From the NCBI GenBank assembly GCA_017439345.1, contig JAFSJJ010000025.1, positions 1 through 45,810 of the forward strand: DNA of 45,810 nt. The letters are read 5' to 3'. The stretch comes from Synergistaceae bacterium (GTDB lineage Bacteria; Synergistota; Synergistia; Synergistales; Aminobacteriaceae). The position numbers were made by a program, and so were the translations under genes. The notes under the pieces are model-generated. The model was not told the DNA's origin. It was given only the letters and a program-made list of their open reading frames with translations, and searched no databases. Numbering within the stretch: position 1 is the stretch's first letter; every line of letters starts with the position of its first letter. Shown here one piece after another: positions 1-6,997 of this stretch.

Positions 1-168
1 ATAAATATAAACTAGTAAAAAAACAATCAAAAATCTATATTATAAACAATATATAATTTTTTGCAAAATGTATAATATCATTTACAAGTACTTTTAGATC
101 TTTTATTAGTAGGTGCAATATTCAATAATTTATGCAAATTAAATTCTTATGTTAAGGAGATGTTTATT

Positions 169-435
169 ATGTCAGAGGAAAAATCAGAAAACGAACTTGC
201 AGGAGGTATTGGCGCAGTAGTAGGGACTGGAGCAGGCATCGGAACTTCTGTTGCTGCTATATCTGCTAGCGGTGCTGTTGCCGGAACTTCAGCCACAGGA
301 ATTACTTCAGGATTGGCCGCTATGGGAAGTTTAGTCGGCGGAGGAATGTTAGCAGGCATTTTTGTCGCTGCTGTACCAGTTGTAGCTGGCGGATTCATAG
401 GCTATCAGGCATTCAAAAAAGTTTTTGGTAAATAA
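169..435 (+). CDS. Small glycine-rich hydrophobic protein, unknown function
   Basis: The 88-residue product has a short charged start (MSEEKSENE), then about 70 residues rich in Gly, Ala, Ser and Val with GxxxG-like spacing, and ends in the basic tail KKVFGK. This glycine-zipper-like pattern suggests a membrane-inserting or self-assembling peptide; some bacteriocin-like and small toxin-like proteins look similar, but no family was recognised. An ATG at 160 directly abuts the AAGGAG at 154-159 and is too close to be used. The ATG at 169 lies 9 nt after it, so I choose 169. A second small membrane protein follows after 15 nt, probably in the same transcript. Function is unassigned. Confidence 0.7.
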   Translation: MSEEKSENELAGGIGAVVGTGAGIGTSVAAISASGAVAGTSATGITSGLAAMGSLVGGGMLAGIFVAAVPVVAGGFIGYQAFKKVFGK

Positions 436-450
436 AAGGGGATGAGTTTG

Positions 451-678
451 TTGAAAGCTATTGTTTCTAGTGTTTGTGCTCTTGTTGCTTTTCTTGTTCC
501 GTTTATGTTACCTACTGCGGATGATTTTATAGTAGCTATGAATTTTTCAGGAAGCGCACGTCCATTGGCTTTACTGGGTGCGATGGTCGTAGTGGTACTG
601 ATTGCAATAGCTTTAGCAGTTTTGACAGCTTGGCTTTGTCTCTTGATTACATCAAAGTTCAATACTAAAACTGCTTAG
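451..678 (+). CDS. Small two-helix membrane protein, unknown function
   Basis: About 75 residues with two hydrophobic stretches (roughly residues 5-22 and 40-65) separated by a polar stretch with Asp-Asp, and ending in a polar tail (SKFNTKTA). Both ends are probably on the same side of the membrane. The ATG at 442 touches the AAGGGG at 436-441; the TTG at 451 (9 nt away), or the TTG at 448, is the more plausible start. It follows the glycine-rich gene at once, so the two are likely co-expressed as a small-membrane-protein pair. No family was recognised. Confidence 0.6.
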   Translation: MKAIVSSVCALVAFLVPFMLPTADDFIVAMNFSGSARPLALLGAMVVVVLIAIALAVLTAWLCLLITSKFNTKTA

Positions 679-906
679 GTTAAAAGCGTCGGTCATTTAA
701 TACTAAACAGCGTTATACGTCAGAGCGTGTTCAATAAAACTCCACATGTTCATGGCCAGCAAGCATTAATATTTATTATATCCTGTTAAGAATTTTTCTC
801 GCCGTAATCTTAGCAGCAATTGTAGAATCTGAATGCTCCAGTAAAAGACACTACGCAGGCCTCAGATGCTAAGAGCAGACTGCCGCCAGTTTAAAATTAT
901 GAGAAG

Positions 907-946
907 AGAGGAAATTTGCTAGAGTTTAGTGAGATTCCTCTTTTTT
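907..946 (+). terminator. Probable Rho-independent terminator
   Basis: Stem AGAGGAA (907-913) pairs with TTCCTCT (935-941) and runs straight into six T residues. The loop of 21 nt is long, so this is a moderate call. It would end the transcript of the two small membrane proteins. Confidence 0.5.
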
Positions 947-957
947 ATATGTTCGTG

Positions 958-966
958 TGATATAAT
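958..966 (+). promoter_or_regulatory. Extended -10 promoter for the DUF262 operon
   Basis: TGATATAAT contains a perfect TATAAT at 961-966 preceded by the TGn extension. No good -35 box sits upstream, as is allowed for extended -10 promoters. Transcription would start near 973, giving a leader of about 27 nt before the GTG at 1000, with AAGGAG at 985-990. Confidence 0.5.
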
Positions 967-999
967 TTTTACAACTTTCACTTTAAGGAGCAGTCCAAC

Positions 1000-2724
1000 G
1001 TGGCAGAATTAAAAGTAGAGAAGAAAACTATCAAGCAGCTATTCGCAGACGCAGGCAGAAATACATGCTTTCTCATTCCAGACTATCAAAGGCCCTATGC
1101 ATGGGAAGAGACCGAATGCTCAACTCTATGGAACGATATTTATTCTTTCGCTTTCCCAGATAATGACTACACAAAATTTAATTCAGATAATTTATATTTC
1201 TTAGGCCCTATCGTTACGTTCAAGAATAACGGCAAACTTGAAGTCATTGACGGACAGCAGAGAATCATAACTCTTATGCTGTTGTTAAGAGCTCTATACG
1301 AGGCATACGGAACAACATCAAGAGATGAGAATTCCATAAATACAAAGCGCACTATATCTCAATGCTTATGGAAAACTGACGAGTTCGATAACCCTGATAC
1401 GTCAAAATTAAGAATAGAGTCAGAAGTTGCGACTGAATTATTAAAAGAGGAATTCACGAAAATATTATTAACCGGCGAAGCTCCTGACGAGTTCAAAAGC
1501 AACTACGCGGAAAATTATAGATTCTTTCAGGATAAAATCACGCAATTACTTCAAGAAGCTCCAGTGCATTTTCCGTATATGACAGCAAGAATACTCAAAA
1601 ATTGTATATTATTTCCCATTGAAGCCGATTCTATGGACGATGCCCTCAGAATTTTTTCAACGCTCAACGACAGAGGCAAGCCCCTATCTGATTCCGACAT
1701 ATTCAAAGCTCAGTTATATAAAGCATTCACCGATGACAGCGAGACTCAGAAGGAAGAATTTATTTCCAAATGGAAAGATTTAGAGAGTACGTGCTATAAA
1801 ATATTCAAGTCCGGAACTGATAACCCTATGGACGAACTTTTTACGCGCTACATGTATTACGAACGTGCTAAAAGAGGCGTTAAAGTTTCGACTCTTGAGG
1901 GACTGCGAAAATTTTACGAGACCGATAATTACAAGCTGCTTCGAGAAAATCACTCTCAGACGTTCAATAACTTAATTCTGCTCGCCGAATTCTGGAACGA
2001 TATATCTAAACAAAACCCTGAAAGATTCGCTGATAGAGTCCTGCGAAGACTGTTCGTTCTTAATTACGCTCCTAACAGCATGTGGACTTATATCACGTCA
2101 GTTTATTTCCTGCATAATAAAGACATAAATAACAAGCTCGATGATGAAAAATTTTATAACTTTCTCAATACAATAACTGCTTTCATATGGGCATTCACGA
2201 TTATAAGGCCGGGCGTTAACCAGCTCAGGACTCCTGTTTTTAATGAGATGGTCAATATAGTAAATAATAAAGAAGTTACTTTTCAGGATTTCAAATTCAA
2301 CACGGAAGAGCTTGAACAAATTTTGAGCATTTACACTTTCAATCACAATAGACCCGTTACAAGATCAATGCTAACATGGTACGCATTCAATGACCCTAAA
2401 CAAGAACTCATTCCGATTGAGACTATATTAGAGATCGAACACATATACGCTAAGAACAGGCAGCCAGTTCCCGCAAATCTTGAGGCAATAGGCAACAAGT
2501 CTTTACTTGAGAAAAAAATTAATATTCGAGCGTCTGATTATAGATTCGTTGACAAGAGAAAATATTATAAAGGTGAAGTACCGCGAAGACCTAGAACACA
2601 AATTCACGAACTAATAGAACTCGCAGAACAAGATGACTTCACGGAGTCAGATATTCAGGCTAGAAATAATAAAATCATTCAGAGCTTCATAAATTTCATT
2701 ATCAACAATAACTTAGCAAAATAA
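1000..2724 (+). CDS. DUF262/DUF1524 protein, GmrSD-like
   Basis: 574 residues. The N-terminal DUF262 (ParB/sulfiredoxin-like) domain shows the IPDYQRPYAW motif near residue 27 and the hallmark VIDGQQRIITLMLL near residue 82. The C-terminal DUF1524 region (about 465-535) has an HNH-like pattern: IEHIYAK, a downstream Asn, and IGNKSLL. In the GmrSD/BrxU group the DUF262 half uses nucleotide hydrolysis and the DUF1524 half cuts modified phage DNA. Here both halves are in one chain, as in many single-protein homologues, and the canonical His-Ile-x-Pro is changed to His-Ile-Tyr. The start is GTG, 9 nt after AAGGAG. CitX follows 3 nt downstream. A defence role is inferred from the family, not shown. 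Confidence 0.85.
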   Translation: MAELKVEKKTIKQLFADAGRNTCFLIPDYQRPYAWEETECSTLWNDIYSFAFPDNDYTKFNSDNLYFLGPIVTFKNNGKLEVIDGQQRIITLMLLLRALYEAYGTTSRDENSINTKRTISQCLWKTDEFDNPDTSKLRIESEVATELLKEEFTKILLTGEAPDEFKSNYAENYRFFQDKITQLLQEAPVHFPYMTARILKNCILFPIEADSMDDALRIFSTLNDRGKPLSDSDIFKAQLYKAFTDDSETQKEEFISKWKDLESTCYKIFKSGTDNPMDELFTRYMYYERAKRGVKVSTLEGLRKFYETDNYKLLRENHSQTFNNLILLAEFWNDISKQNPERFADRVLRRLFVLNYAPNSMWTYITSVYFLHNKDINNKLDDEKFYNFLNTITAFIWAFTIIRPGVNQLRTPVFNEMVNIVNNKEVTFQDFKFNTEELEQILSIYTFNHNRPVTRSMLTWYAFNDPKQELIPIETILEIEHIYAKNRQPVPANLEAIGNKSLLEKKINIRASDYRFVDKRKYYKGEVPRRPRTQIHELIELAEQDDFTESDIQARNNKIIQSFINFIINNNLAK

Positions 2725-2727
2725 ATC

Positions 2728-3225
2728 ATGACAGGCAATGAAATTAATTTAGCACAAATGCTCTCAAGACGTGAAGCAAGAGTACTCGAACAAAAAAATT
2801 TTCTGACAAAATATAATTCACCGTTAATTTCTTTCTCTATGAACATTCCAGGACCGATTAAGACTAATGAAGCTATACGCAGGGCATTCGACATCGGAGA
2901 AATTTTATTGCTTGACTCACTCGCTAAGATACATGCAGAAATTCTTGACTTTCACGAAGTCCATGAAGACACAGGCGATGAATTATTACTGGCTGTGAAA
3001 AGCGGCTCGCCGGAAGCTCTGAAAAATTTAGCAGTCAAGATCGAAGAGTCATCACAGATTGCAAGATTGTTTGACATTGACGTTATTGACTCTCAGGGCA
3101 ATAAATTATCGCGTCAGACTTTCAGGAAGTGCATTATTTGCGATAAACAGGCTCAGGAGTGCGCGCGCTCAAGGACTCACAGTGTAAAAGAAATGCAGGA
3201 TGCTATAGAAAAATTATTATCATGA
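2728..3225 (+). CDS. citX: CitX-like apo-citrate lyase phosphoribosyl-dephospho-CoA transferase
   Basis: 165 residues, close to the usual CitX length. Family motifs are present: FSMNIPGPIKT (about 36-46), ARLFDIDVID (about 111-120), and the C-terminal cysteine motif CIICDKQAQECARSRTH (about 135-151). CitX attaches the 2'-(5''-triphosphoribosyl)-3'-dephospho-CoA prosthetic group to the acyl-carrier subunit of citrate lyase. No citrate lyase subunit, ligase (citC) or citG lies in this window, so it is an orphan here. It starts 3 nt after the DUF262 gene without a clear Shine-Dalgarno site, which suggests translational coupling, and its stop overlaps the next start (ATGA). Confidence 0.85.
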   Translation: MTGNEINLAQMLSRREARVLEQKNFLTKYNSPLISFSMNIPGPIKTNEAIRRAFDIGEILLLDSLAKIHAEILDFHEVHEDTGDELLLAVKSGSPEALKNLAVKIEESSQIARLFDIDVIDSQGNKLSRQTFRKCIICDKQAQECARSRTHSVKEMQDAIEKLLS

Positions 3226-4007
3226 AGAGAAAATTTAGCGTAATAATTATATTCATACTCATTGCGAGTCTATTTGCGGCTCAAGTTCAAGCTAACAGCA
3301 AGAAAAATTTCTATCGTGAACTCGGTAAGAAGCTCAGCAAGAACAGACAGGATTATATTTACTTGACTGACTCGGAATTTGCGAACTTCCGGGAAATTCA
3401 CACTACAGGCATTAAGCGCGGTGTGCTATATCGATCATCTTCACCGGTCAAGACATGGGGCAATCGTAATTTCATAGCTGATAACGAGTCAAAACGAGTC
3501 GGAATCAAAACTTTCATTAATCTCGCTGATAACGTCAAAGACATGAAGGCTTGCAAGGGTTATCCGGGAAGCTATTACAGCACTCAAAATGTTATATGCC
3601 TTGATTTAAGCACTAAGTTCAAGAGCAAAGACTTTCGAGAGAGACTCGCAAGGGGAATTAAAGCAATGTCAGAGAGTCAGCCGCCGTTCTTGATTCACTG
3701 CGACTTAGGCAAAGACCGTGCTGGTTTCGTATGCGCTTTGATTGAGTGTTTAACGGGAGCAAGCCTTAATGAAGTTGTTCAGGATTATATGATTTCGTTC
3801 TATAATTATTTCGGAATTCAACCGGGCTCAAGTGATTATGAATTTGTAGCAAATAATGAGATTCGCGCTTTTCTTTCTCAGGCATTCGGAGTAAAATTAG
3901 GGCAGCTTTCAAAGATTAATCTTATTGACGGTGCTGAAAGATATTTTATGAGTCTTGGACTCAGCGTGAAAGATATTGAGGCTCTGATAAGTAAACTTGT
4001 CAATTGA
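3222..4007 (+). CDS. Exported tyrosine-phosphatase-like protein
   Basis: The start at 3222 overlaps the citX stop (ATGA) and gives a clear signal peptide: KRK, a hydrophobic core, then a likely cleavage after VQA-NS near residue 25. The mature part carries the protein-tyrosine phosphatase P-loop HCDLGKDRAG (about 170-179), matching C(x)5R, and the upstream substrate region IKRGVLYRSSSP. It resembles the bacterial Tyr/Ser phosphatase group (Y_phosphatase3-like) that acts on phosphotyrosine or phosphoinositides; its substrate here is unknown. An upstream in-frame ATG at 3159 would add 21 residues and destroy the signal peptide. The -35 box of the next promoter overlaps its stop codon. Confidence 0.85.
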   Translation: MKRKFSVIIIFILIASLFAAQVQANSKKNFYRELGKKLSKNRQDYIYLTDSEFANFREIHTTGIKRGVLYRSSSPVKTWGNRNFIADNESKRVGIKTFINLADNVKDMKACKGYPGSYYSTQNVICLDLSTKFKSKDFRERLARGIKAMSESQPPFLIHCDLGKDRAGFVCALIECLTGASLNEVVQDYMISFYNYFGIQPGSSDYEFVANNEIRAFLSQAFGVKLGQLSKINLIDGAERYFMSLGLSVKDIEALISKLVN

Positions 4008-4035
4008 CGTACCCCCCCCCCCTTTCGCGTATAAT
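4004..4035 (+). promoter_or_regulatory. Promoter with C11 tract in its spacer, candidate phase-variable switch
   Basis: TTGACG (4004-4009, five of six -35 bases) and TATAAT (4030-4035, perfect -10) are separated by 20 nt that include a run of eleven C residues (4012-4022). The optimal spacer is 17 nt, so losing three C would give a near-consensus promoter. Neisseria porA and opc are switched by the same arrangement. The product would be the Sel1 membrane protein starting at 4114. Confidence 0.55.
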
Positions 4036-4113
4036 TACTTAATGTTTTACCCGCAAGTATTTTTTCATTAATTAATTAACTAACTTAAACTTAATCAAGG
4101 AGGATTAATTTAC

Positions 4114-4668
4114 ATGTTCTATTTTAAGCGTCTGTTAAATTTTCTTCTCGTTGCGGGATTGGTGTGCGGACTTGCATTAATTACAGCTGGTCTCCTGCGC
4201 AATAACGGCTTCTTGCTCATGGGCGGAGTCTTGTGGTTTATTATTTCTGTGAGTAGATTTATCCCGAAGCCTAAGAGACCTGAGTCCGGTGAAGAACGTA
4301 AAAAGAGGATTCATCTTGAACGAGAAGAACAGGAACGACTCAGAAAAGAAGCTGTGATTAAATCGTGGGACATTCCTAAACAAGTAATAGCAGCTCAACA
4401 GGGGGACGCTCAGGCGCAGTATTTGCTCGGCAGGGCTTATCTAGAAGGCATAGGAGTAGAACAAGACCCGCAGAAGGGACTCTACTGGCTCGAACAGGCT
4501 TCAGAGCAGGGACATCAAGAGACGTATAAATATCTCAAGTATCTTGACACAAGACAGGATAAAATAATTAATGAGAACTTAATACAAAGTCTACGTGAAA
4601 TCATAGCTAAGAAACGTAATAGGGAACTTGCAGACATCATAGCAAATAAAATTAACGAGAGTCACTAA
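4114..4668 (+). CDS. Membrane-anchored Sel1-repeat protein
   Basis: 184 residues. Two hydrophobic segments (about 8-27 and 31-50) are followed by a strongly charged stretch rich in Arg, Lys and Glu (about 52-85). One or two Sel1/TPR-like units follow around AQYLLGRAYLEGIGVEQD (101-118) and GLYWLEQASEQGH. Sel1 repeats act as protein-protein scaffolds. The C-terminal 40 residues are helical and charged. The start has a strong AAGGAGG upstream. The gene stands alone, between the C-tract promoter and a bidirectional terminator, so its expression may vary by slippage. Function is unknown. Confidence 0.75.
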   Translation: MFYFKRLLNFLLVAGLVCGLALITAGLLRNNGFLLMGGVLWFIISVSRFIPKPKRPESGEERKKRIHLEREEQERLRKEAVIKSWDIPKQVIAAQQGDAQAQYLLGRAYLEGIGVEQDPQKGLYWLEQASEQGHQETYKYLKYLDTRQDKIINENLIQSLREIIAKKRNRELADIIANKINESH

Positions 4669-4684
4669 CGCATAAAAAAAAATT

Positions 4685-4713
4685 CCCTCCCGACTCGTAA
4701 TGCTTCAGGAGGG
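4685..4713. terminator. Bidirectional terminator
   Basis: CCCTCC (4685-4690) pairs with GGAGGG (4708-4713). It is followed by TTTTATTATT on the plus strand and flanked by an A run (T run on the minus strand) on the other side. It serves the converging Sel1 gene and rsfS. Confidence 0.8.
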
Positions 4714-4725
4714 TTTTATTATTAA

Positions 4726-5043
4726 TTATTCTTCCCAGAGACGTTCAAGCCTGTAGAATTCCCGTCCCTTGTGGCTGAACACGTGAACTACGACATCGCC
4801 GCCGTCAAGTAATCTCCAGTTCGAGCTCTCAGAGCCTTCAATCCTGCACTTACGCCCGGACTTGTCAAGAATCTCTTCTGCTGTCTCGGTCAAAGTTTTC
4901 ATGTGAACTTCAGAGTTTCCCGTCACGAGAATAAATGCGTCCGCCAAACTGCCTTTGTTGCGTAAATCAAGAGTAATTATATCTTCGCCGCTCTTGGCCT
5001 CTAATGCTTCTGATATATCGTGTAGAATTTCTGTTAATGTCAT
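4726..5043 (-). CDS. rsfS: Ribosomal silencing factor RsfS
   Basis: 105 residues, typical of the RsfS/YbeB/Iojap family. Recognisable parts are ILVTGNSEVHMKTLTE (about 37-52), SSNWRLLDGGDVVVHVF (about 72-88) and the end REFYRLERLWEE. RsfS binds L14 (uL14) on the 50S subunit and blocks subunit joining during starvation. It begins 1 nt after the kdgK stop, so it is probably coupled to the kdgK-eda transcript. This is unusual, since rsfS often sits near nadD. Confidence 0.92.
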   Translation of the reverse strand: MTLTEILHDISEALEAKSGEDIITLDLRNKGSLADAFILVTGNSEVHMKTLTETAEEILDKSGRKCRIEGSESSNWRLLDGGDVVVHVFSHKGREFYRLERLWEE

Positions 5044-5044
5044 T

Positions 5045-6142
5045 CTAGCGTTTTACCCTTGCTCCTGCTCCGCCCATGATGGCTTCAACTTCTTTCACGT
5101 TCGCCATTGAAGTATCGCCCGGTGTAGTCATCGCGAGTGCTCCGTGTGCAGCTCCGTAATTAACTGCCTTCTCAGGGTCTCCGGTCGTCATTAAGCCGTA
5201 TACAAGTCCTGAAGCAAATGAGTCACCGCCTCCGACTCTGTCCATTATTTCGAGTCCGTCATATGCCTTTGACATGTAAATTTCTCCGTCTGCCCAGCAT
5301 ATTGCCTTCCAGTCATTAACTGTAGCTGTTCTTACGGTTCTAAGAGTCGTTGCTACTGCCTTGAAGTTCGGATATGTTTTAGCAGCCTCGCCGATCATCT
5401 TTTTGTAGCCGTCAAGGTTAAGTTCTTTCAAATTAGCGTCGTTGCCCTCGATCTGGAAGCCTAAGCACGCCGTAAAATCTTCTTCATTGCCTATCATGAC
5501 ATCAACATATTTCGCGACTTCCTTATTGACTTCCTGAGCCTTTGCCTGTCCTCCGATTGCGTCCCACATTGAAGGCCTGTAGTTCAAATCGTAGGAGATG
5601 AGAGTCCCGTACTTCTTTGCGACTTTGCACGCTTCTATAACAGTCTCGCAAGCCTGCTCTGATAATGCCGCGTAAATGCCTCCGGTGTGAAGCCATCTGA
5701 CGCCGAGTTCTCCGAAAATATGCTCAAAGTTAAGATCTGCAGGAGTAGCCTGTGATATTGCGGTATTTGCCCTGTCCGAACAGCCTACTGCGCCTCTGAT
5801 TCCGAAGCCTCTTTCAGTGAAGTTGATTCCGTTGCGACAAATTCTGCCGATTCCGTCTGTCTTCTTCCAGTAAATAAGACTCGTGTTGACTCCGCCCTGT
5901 TCGATGAAGTCGCGCATTAATTTGCCTACCTCGTTATCAGCAAATGCGGTGATTACGGCCGTGTCCATTCCGAAGCACTTATGAAGACCGCGAATTACGT
6001 TATACTCTCCTCCGCCTTCCCATGCCCTGAAAGATCTTGCTGTCCTGATTCTGCCCTCGCCAGGGTCAAGCCTTAACATTACTTCGCCGAGACTTACTGC
6101 GTCAAATCTGCACTCACTCTTAGGCCTTAAATTAAGCTGCAT
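5045..6142 (-). CDS. kdgK: PfkB-family sugar kinase, probable 2-keto-3-deoxygluconate kinase
   Basis: 365 residues. The N-terminal strand is AVSLGEVMLRLDPG with the sugar-binding EGGGEYNV region (about 41-48). The C-terminal catalytic motif DRVGGGDSFASG contains the catalytic Asp. In the classic PfkB motif this reads GAGD; here the second position is Gly. KdgK phosphorylates KDG to KDPG. The eda gene lies 6 nt upstream in the same direction, so its KDPG product can be passed to the aldolase; this context supports the assignment over fructokinase or ribokinase. rsfS follows after 1 nt. Confidence 0.85.
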   Translation of the reverse strand: MQLNLRPKSECRFDAVSLGEVMLRLDPGEGRIRTARSFRAWEGGGEYNVIRGLHKCFGMDTAVITAFADNEVGKLMRDFIEQGGVNTSLIYWKKTDGIGRICRNGINFTERGFGIRGAVGCSDRANTAISQATPADLNFEHIFGELGVRWLHTGGIYAALSEQACETVIEACKVAKKYGTLISYDLNYRPSMWDAIGGQAKAQEVNKEVAKYVDVMIGNEEDFTACLGFQIEGNDANLKELNLDGYKKMIGEAAKTYPNFKAVATTLRTVRTATVNDWKAICWADGEIYMSKAYDGLEIMDRVGGGDSFASGLVYGLMTTGDPEKAVNYGAAHGALAMTTPGDTSMANVKEVEAIMGGAGARVKR

Positions 6143-6148
6143 GAAACT

Positions 6149-6781
6149 TTACCCCCTAATCTCTTTCACTATGTCTGCTGCCTCGCGTACCATTGCTGCG
6201 AGTTTGTCCCATTCTCCGGCTGCGATTAAATCCTTCTTGACCATCCAGCTGCCACCGCACGCAATAATCTTGTTGTAGTTCAAGTAATCGCGAACGTTCT
6301 TAGCGTTGATTCCGCCTGTGGGCATGAACTTTAAATCAACATAGGGGGCTGCGACTGCCTTAATCATGTTGAGTCCTCCGGCAGGTTCAGCAGGGAAAAA
6401 TTTCACGACCTTGAGGCCAAGCTCCAAAGCCTGCTCCATCTCGCTGGGTGTCTGGGTTCCGGGAGTTATAGGCACGCTCTTATCAAGACAGTACTGCACG
6501 ATCTTGGGATTGAGTCCGGGTGATACTATGAACTTTGCTCCGGCATTGATTGCTCGGTCAACCTGATCTGTCGTGAGGACTGTACCGGCTCCAACTAACA
6601 TATTAGGGAACTCGCGGGCCATAATACGGATTGACTCTTCAGCGGCTGCCGTCCTGAAAGTAACTTCTGCGCAGGGTAAACCGTTCTCACAAAGAGCCTT
6701 TGCAAGGGGTGCTGCGTCCTTCGGGTCATCGAGAACTACTACGGGAATGATTCCTATTTTTGCGAACTGTTCAAATATCAA
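6149..6781 (-). CDS. eda: 2-keto-3-deoxy-6-phosphogluconate aldolase
   Basis: The class I KDPG/KHG aldolase signatures are clear: CAEVTFRT with the catalytic Glu, VGAGTVLT, the PGLNP segment, KVVKFFPAE with the Schiff-base Lys, and MPTGGI. It splits KDPG into pyruvate and glyceraldehyde-3-phosphate. The reading frame is open to a GTG at 6841. I prefer the TTG at 6781: a GGAG lies 11 nt upstream (6793-6796), the length becomes 210 residues (E. coli Eda is 213), and the extra 20 residues are AT-biased and contain a TATAAT (6821-6816). It is the first gene of eda-kdgK-rsfS. A structured repeat lies upstream at 6903-6966. Confidence 0.9.
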   Translation of the reverse strand: MIFEQFAKIGIIPVVVLDDPKDAAPLAKALCENGLPCAEVTFRTAAAEESIRIMAREFPNMLVGAGTVLTTDQVDRAINAGAKFIVSPGLNPKIVQYCLDKSVPITPGTQTPSEMEQALELGLKVVKFFPAEPAGGLNMIKAVAAPYVDLKFMPTGGINAKNVRDYLNYNKIIACGGSWMVKKDLIAAGEWDKLAAMVREAADIVKEIRG

Positions 6782-6815
6782 TTTAACATCAGCTCCATTT
6801 TTTATATTTGCGAAT

Positions 6816-6821
6816 ATTATA
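6816..6821 (-). promoter_or_regulatory. eda: Putative -10 box for eda-kdgK-rsfS
   Basis: A perfect TATAAT on the minus strand, placed so that transcription would start about 25 nt before the TTG start. The -35 region (TTAGTG, 17-nt spacer) is weak. A second TATAAT lies at 6857-6852. Confidence 0.35.
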
Positions 6822-6902
6822 TTAGATTTTGCGTGATACACTAACTGCGAAATTATATATTTTTTTACGACAGCTAAGAGCAGCGGGTAAAGGCAAGCGT
6901 TA

Positions 6903-6966
6903 TTTACCCCCTAAAACTCCCATTAAGGGACTTTTACCCACCCTACTACTACGCAGCTAGGGTAAA
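6903..6966. repeat. Structured interspersed repeat, copy 1
   Basis: It contains two hairpins. The first is AAAACTCCC (6913-6921) with GGGACTTTT (6927-6935), loop ATTAA, one C-C mismatch. The second is TTTACCC (6933-6939) with GGGTAAA (6960-6966), a 20-nt loop. The arms share three bases, so the two cannot both form in full. A further GGGTAAA (6885-6891) and TTTACCC (6903-6909) give alternative pairings. A near-identical copy is at 39874-39938, where the second stem is TTTCCCC/GGGGAAA: one A-T pair is replaced by C-G, preserving the stem. Here it lies between divergent eda and argH; on the minus strand both copies are upstream of a catabolic gene. Confidence 0.7.
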
Positions 6967-6997
6967 TTAAGTAGAGAAGAGAGGAGCAAAAATTTTT

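Larger units (their letters stand above)
679..999. other. Intergenic stretch without a recognised gene
   Basis: No convincing ORF is present. The stretch ends in a hairpin with a T run (907-946) followed by an extended -10 promoter (958-966). The part from about 700 to 900 has mixed base composition and could be a 3' UTR or a small RNA ending at that terminator, but I see no recognised RNA family. Confidence 0.5.

Noticed and set aside
147-398. Proline-rich minus-strand ORF opposite the glycine-rich gene
   Set aside because: It is the antisense shadow of the glycine-rich frame (Gly/Ala codons read as Pro/Ala) and has no ribosome site.
6900-6960. Possible G-quadruplex on the minus strand of the structured repeat
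   Set aside because: Four G runs exist, but one loop is 15 nt and the hairpin pairing with the covarying stem explains the pattern better.
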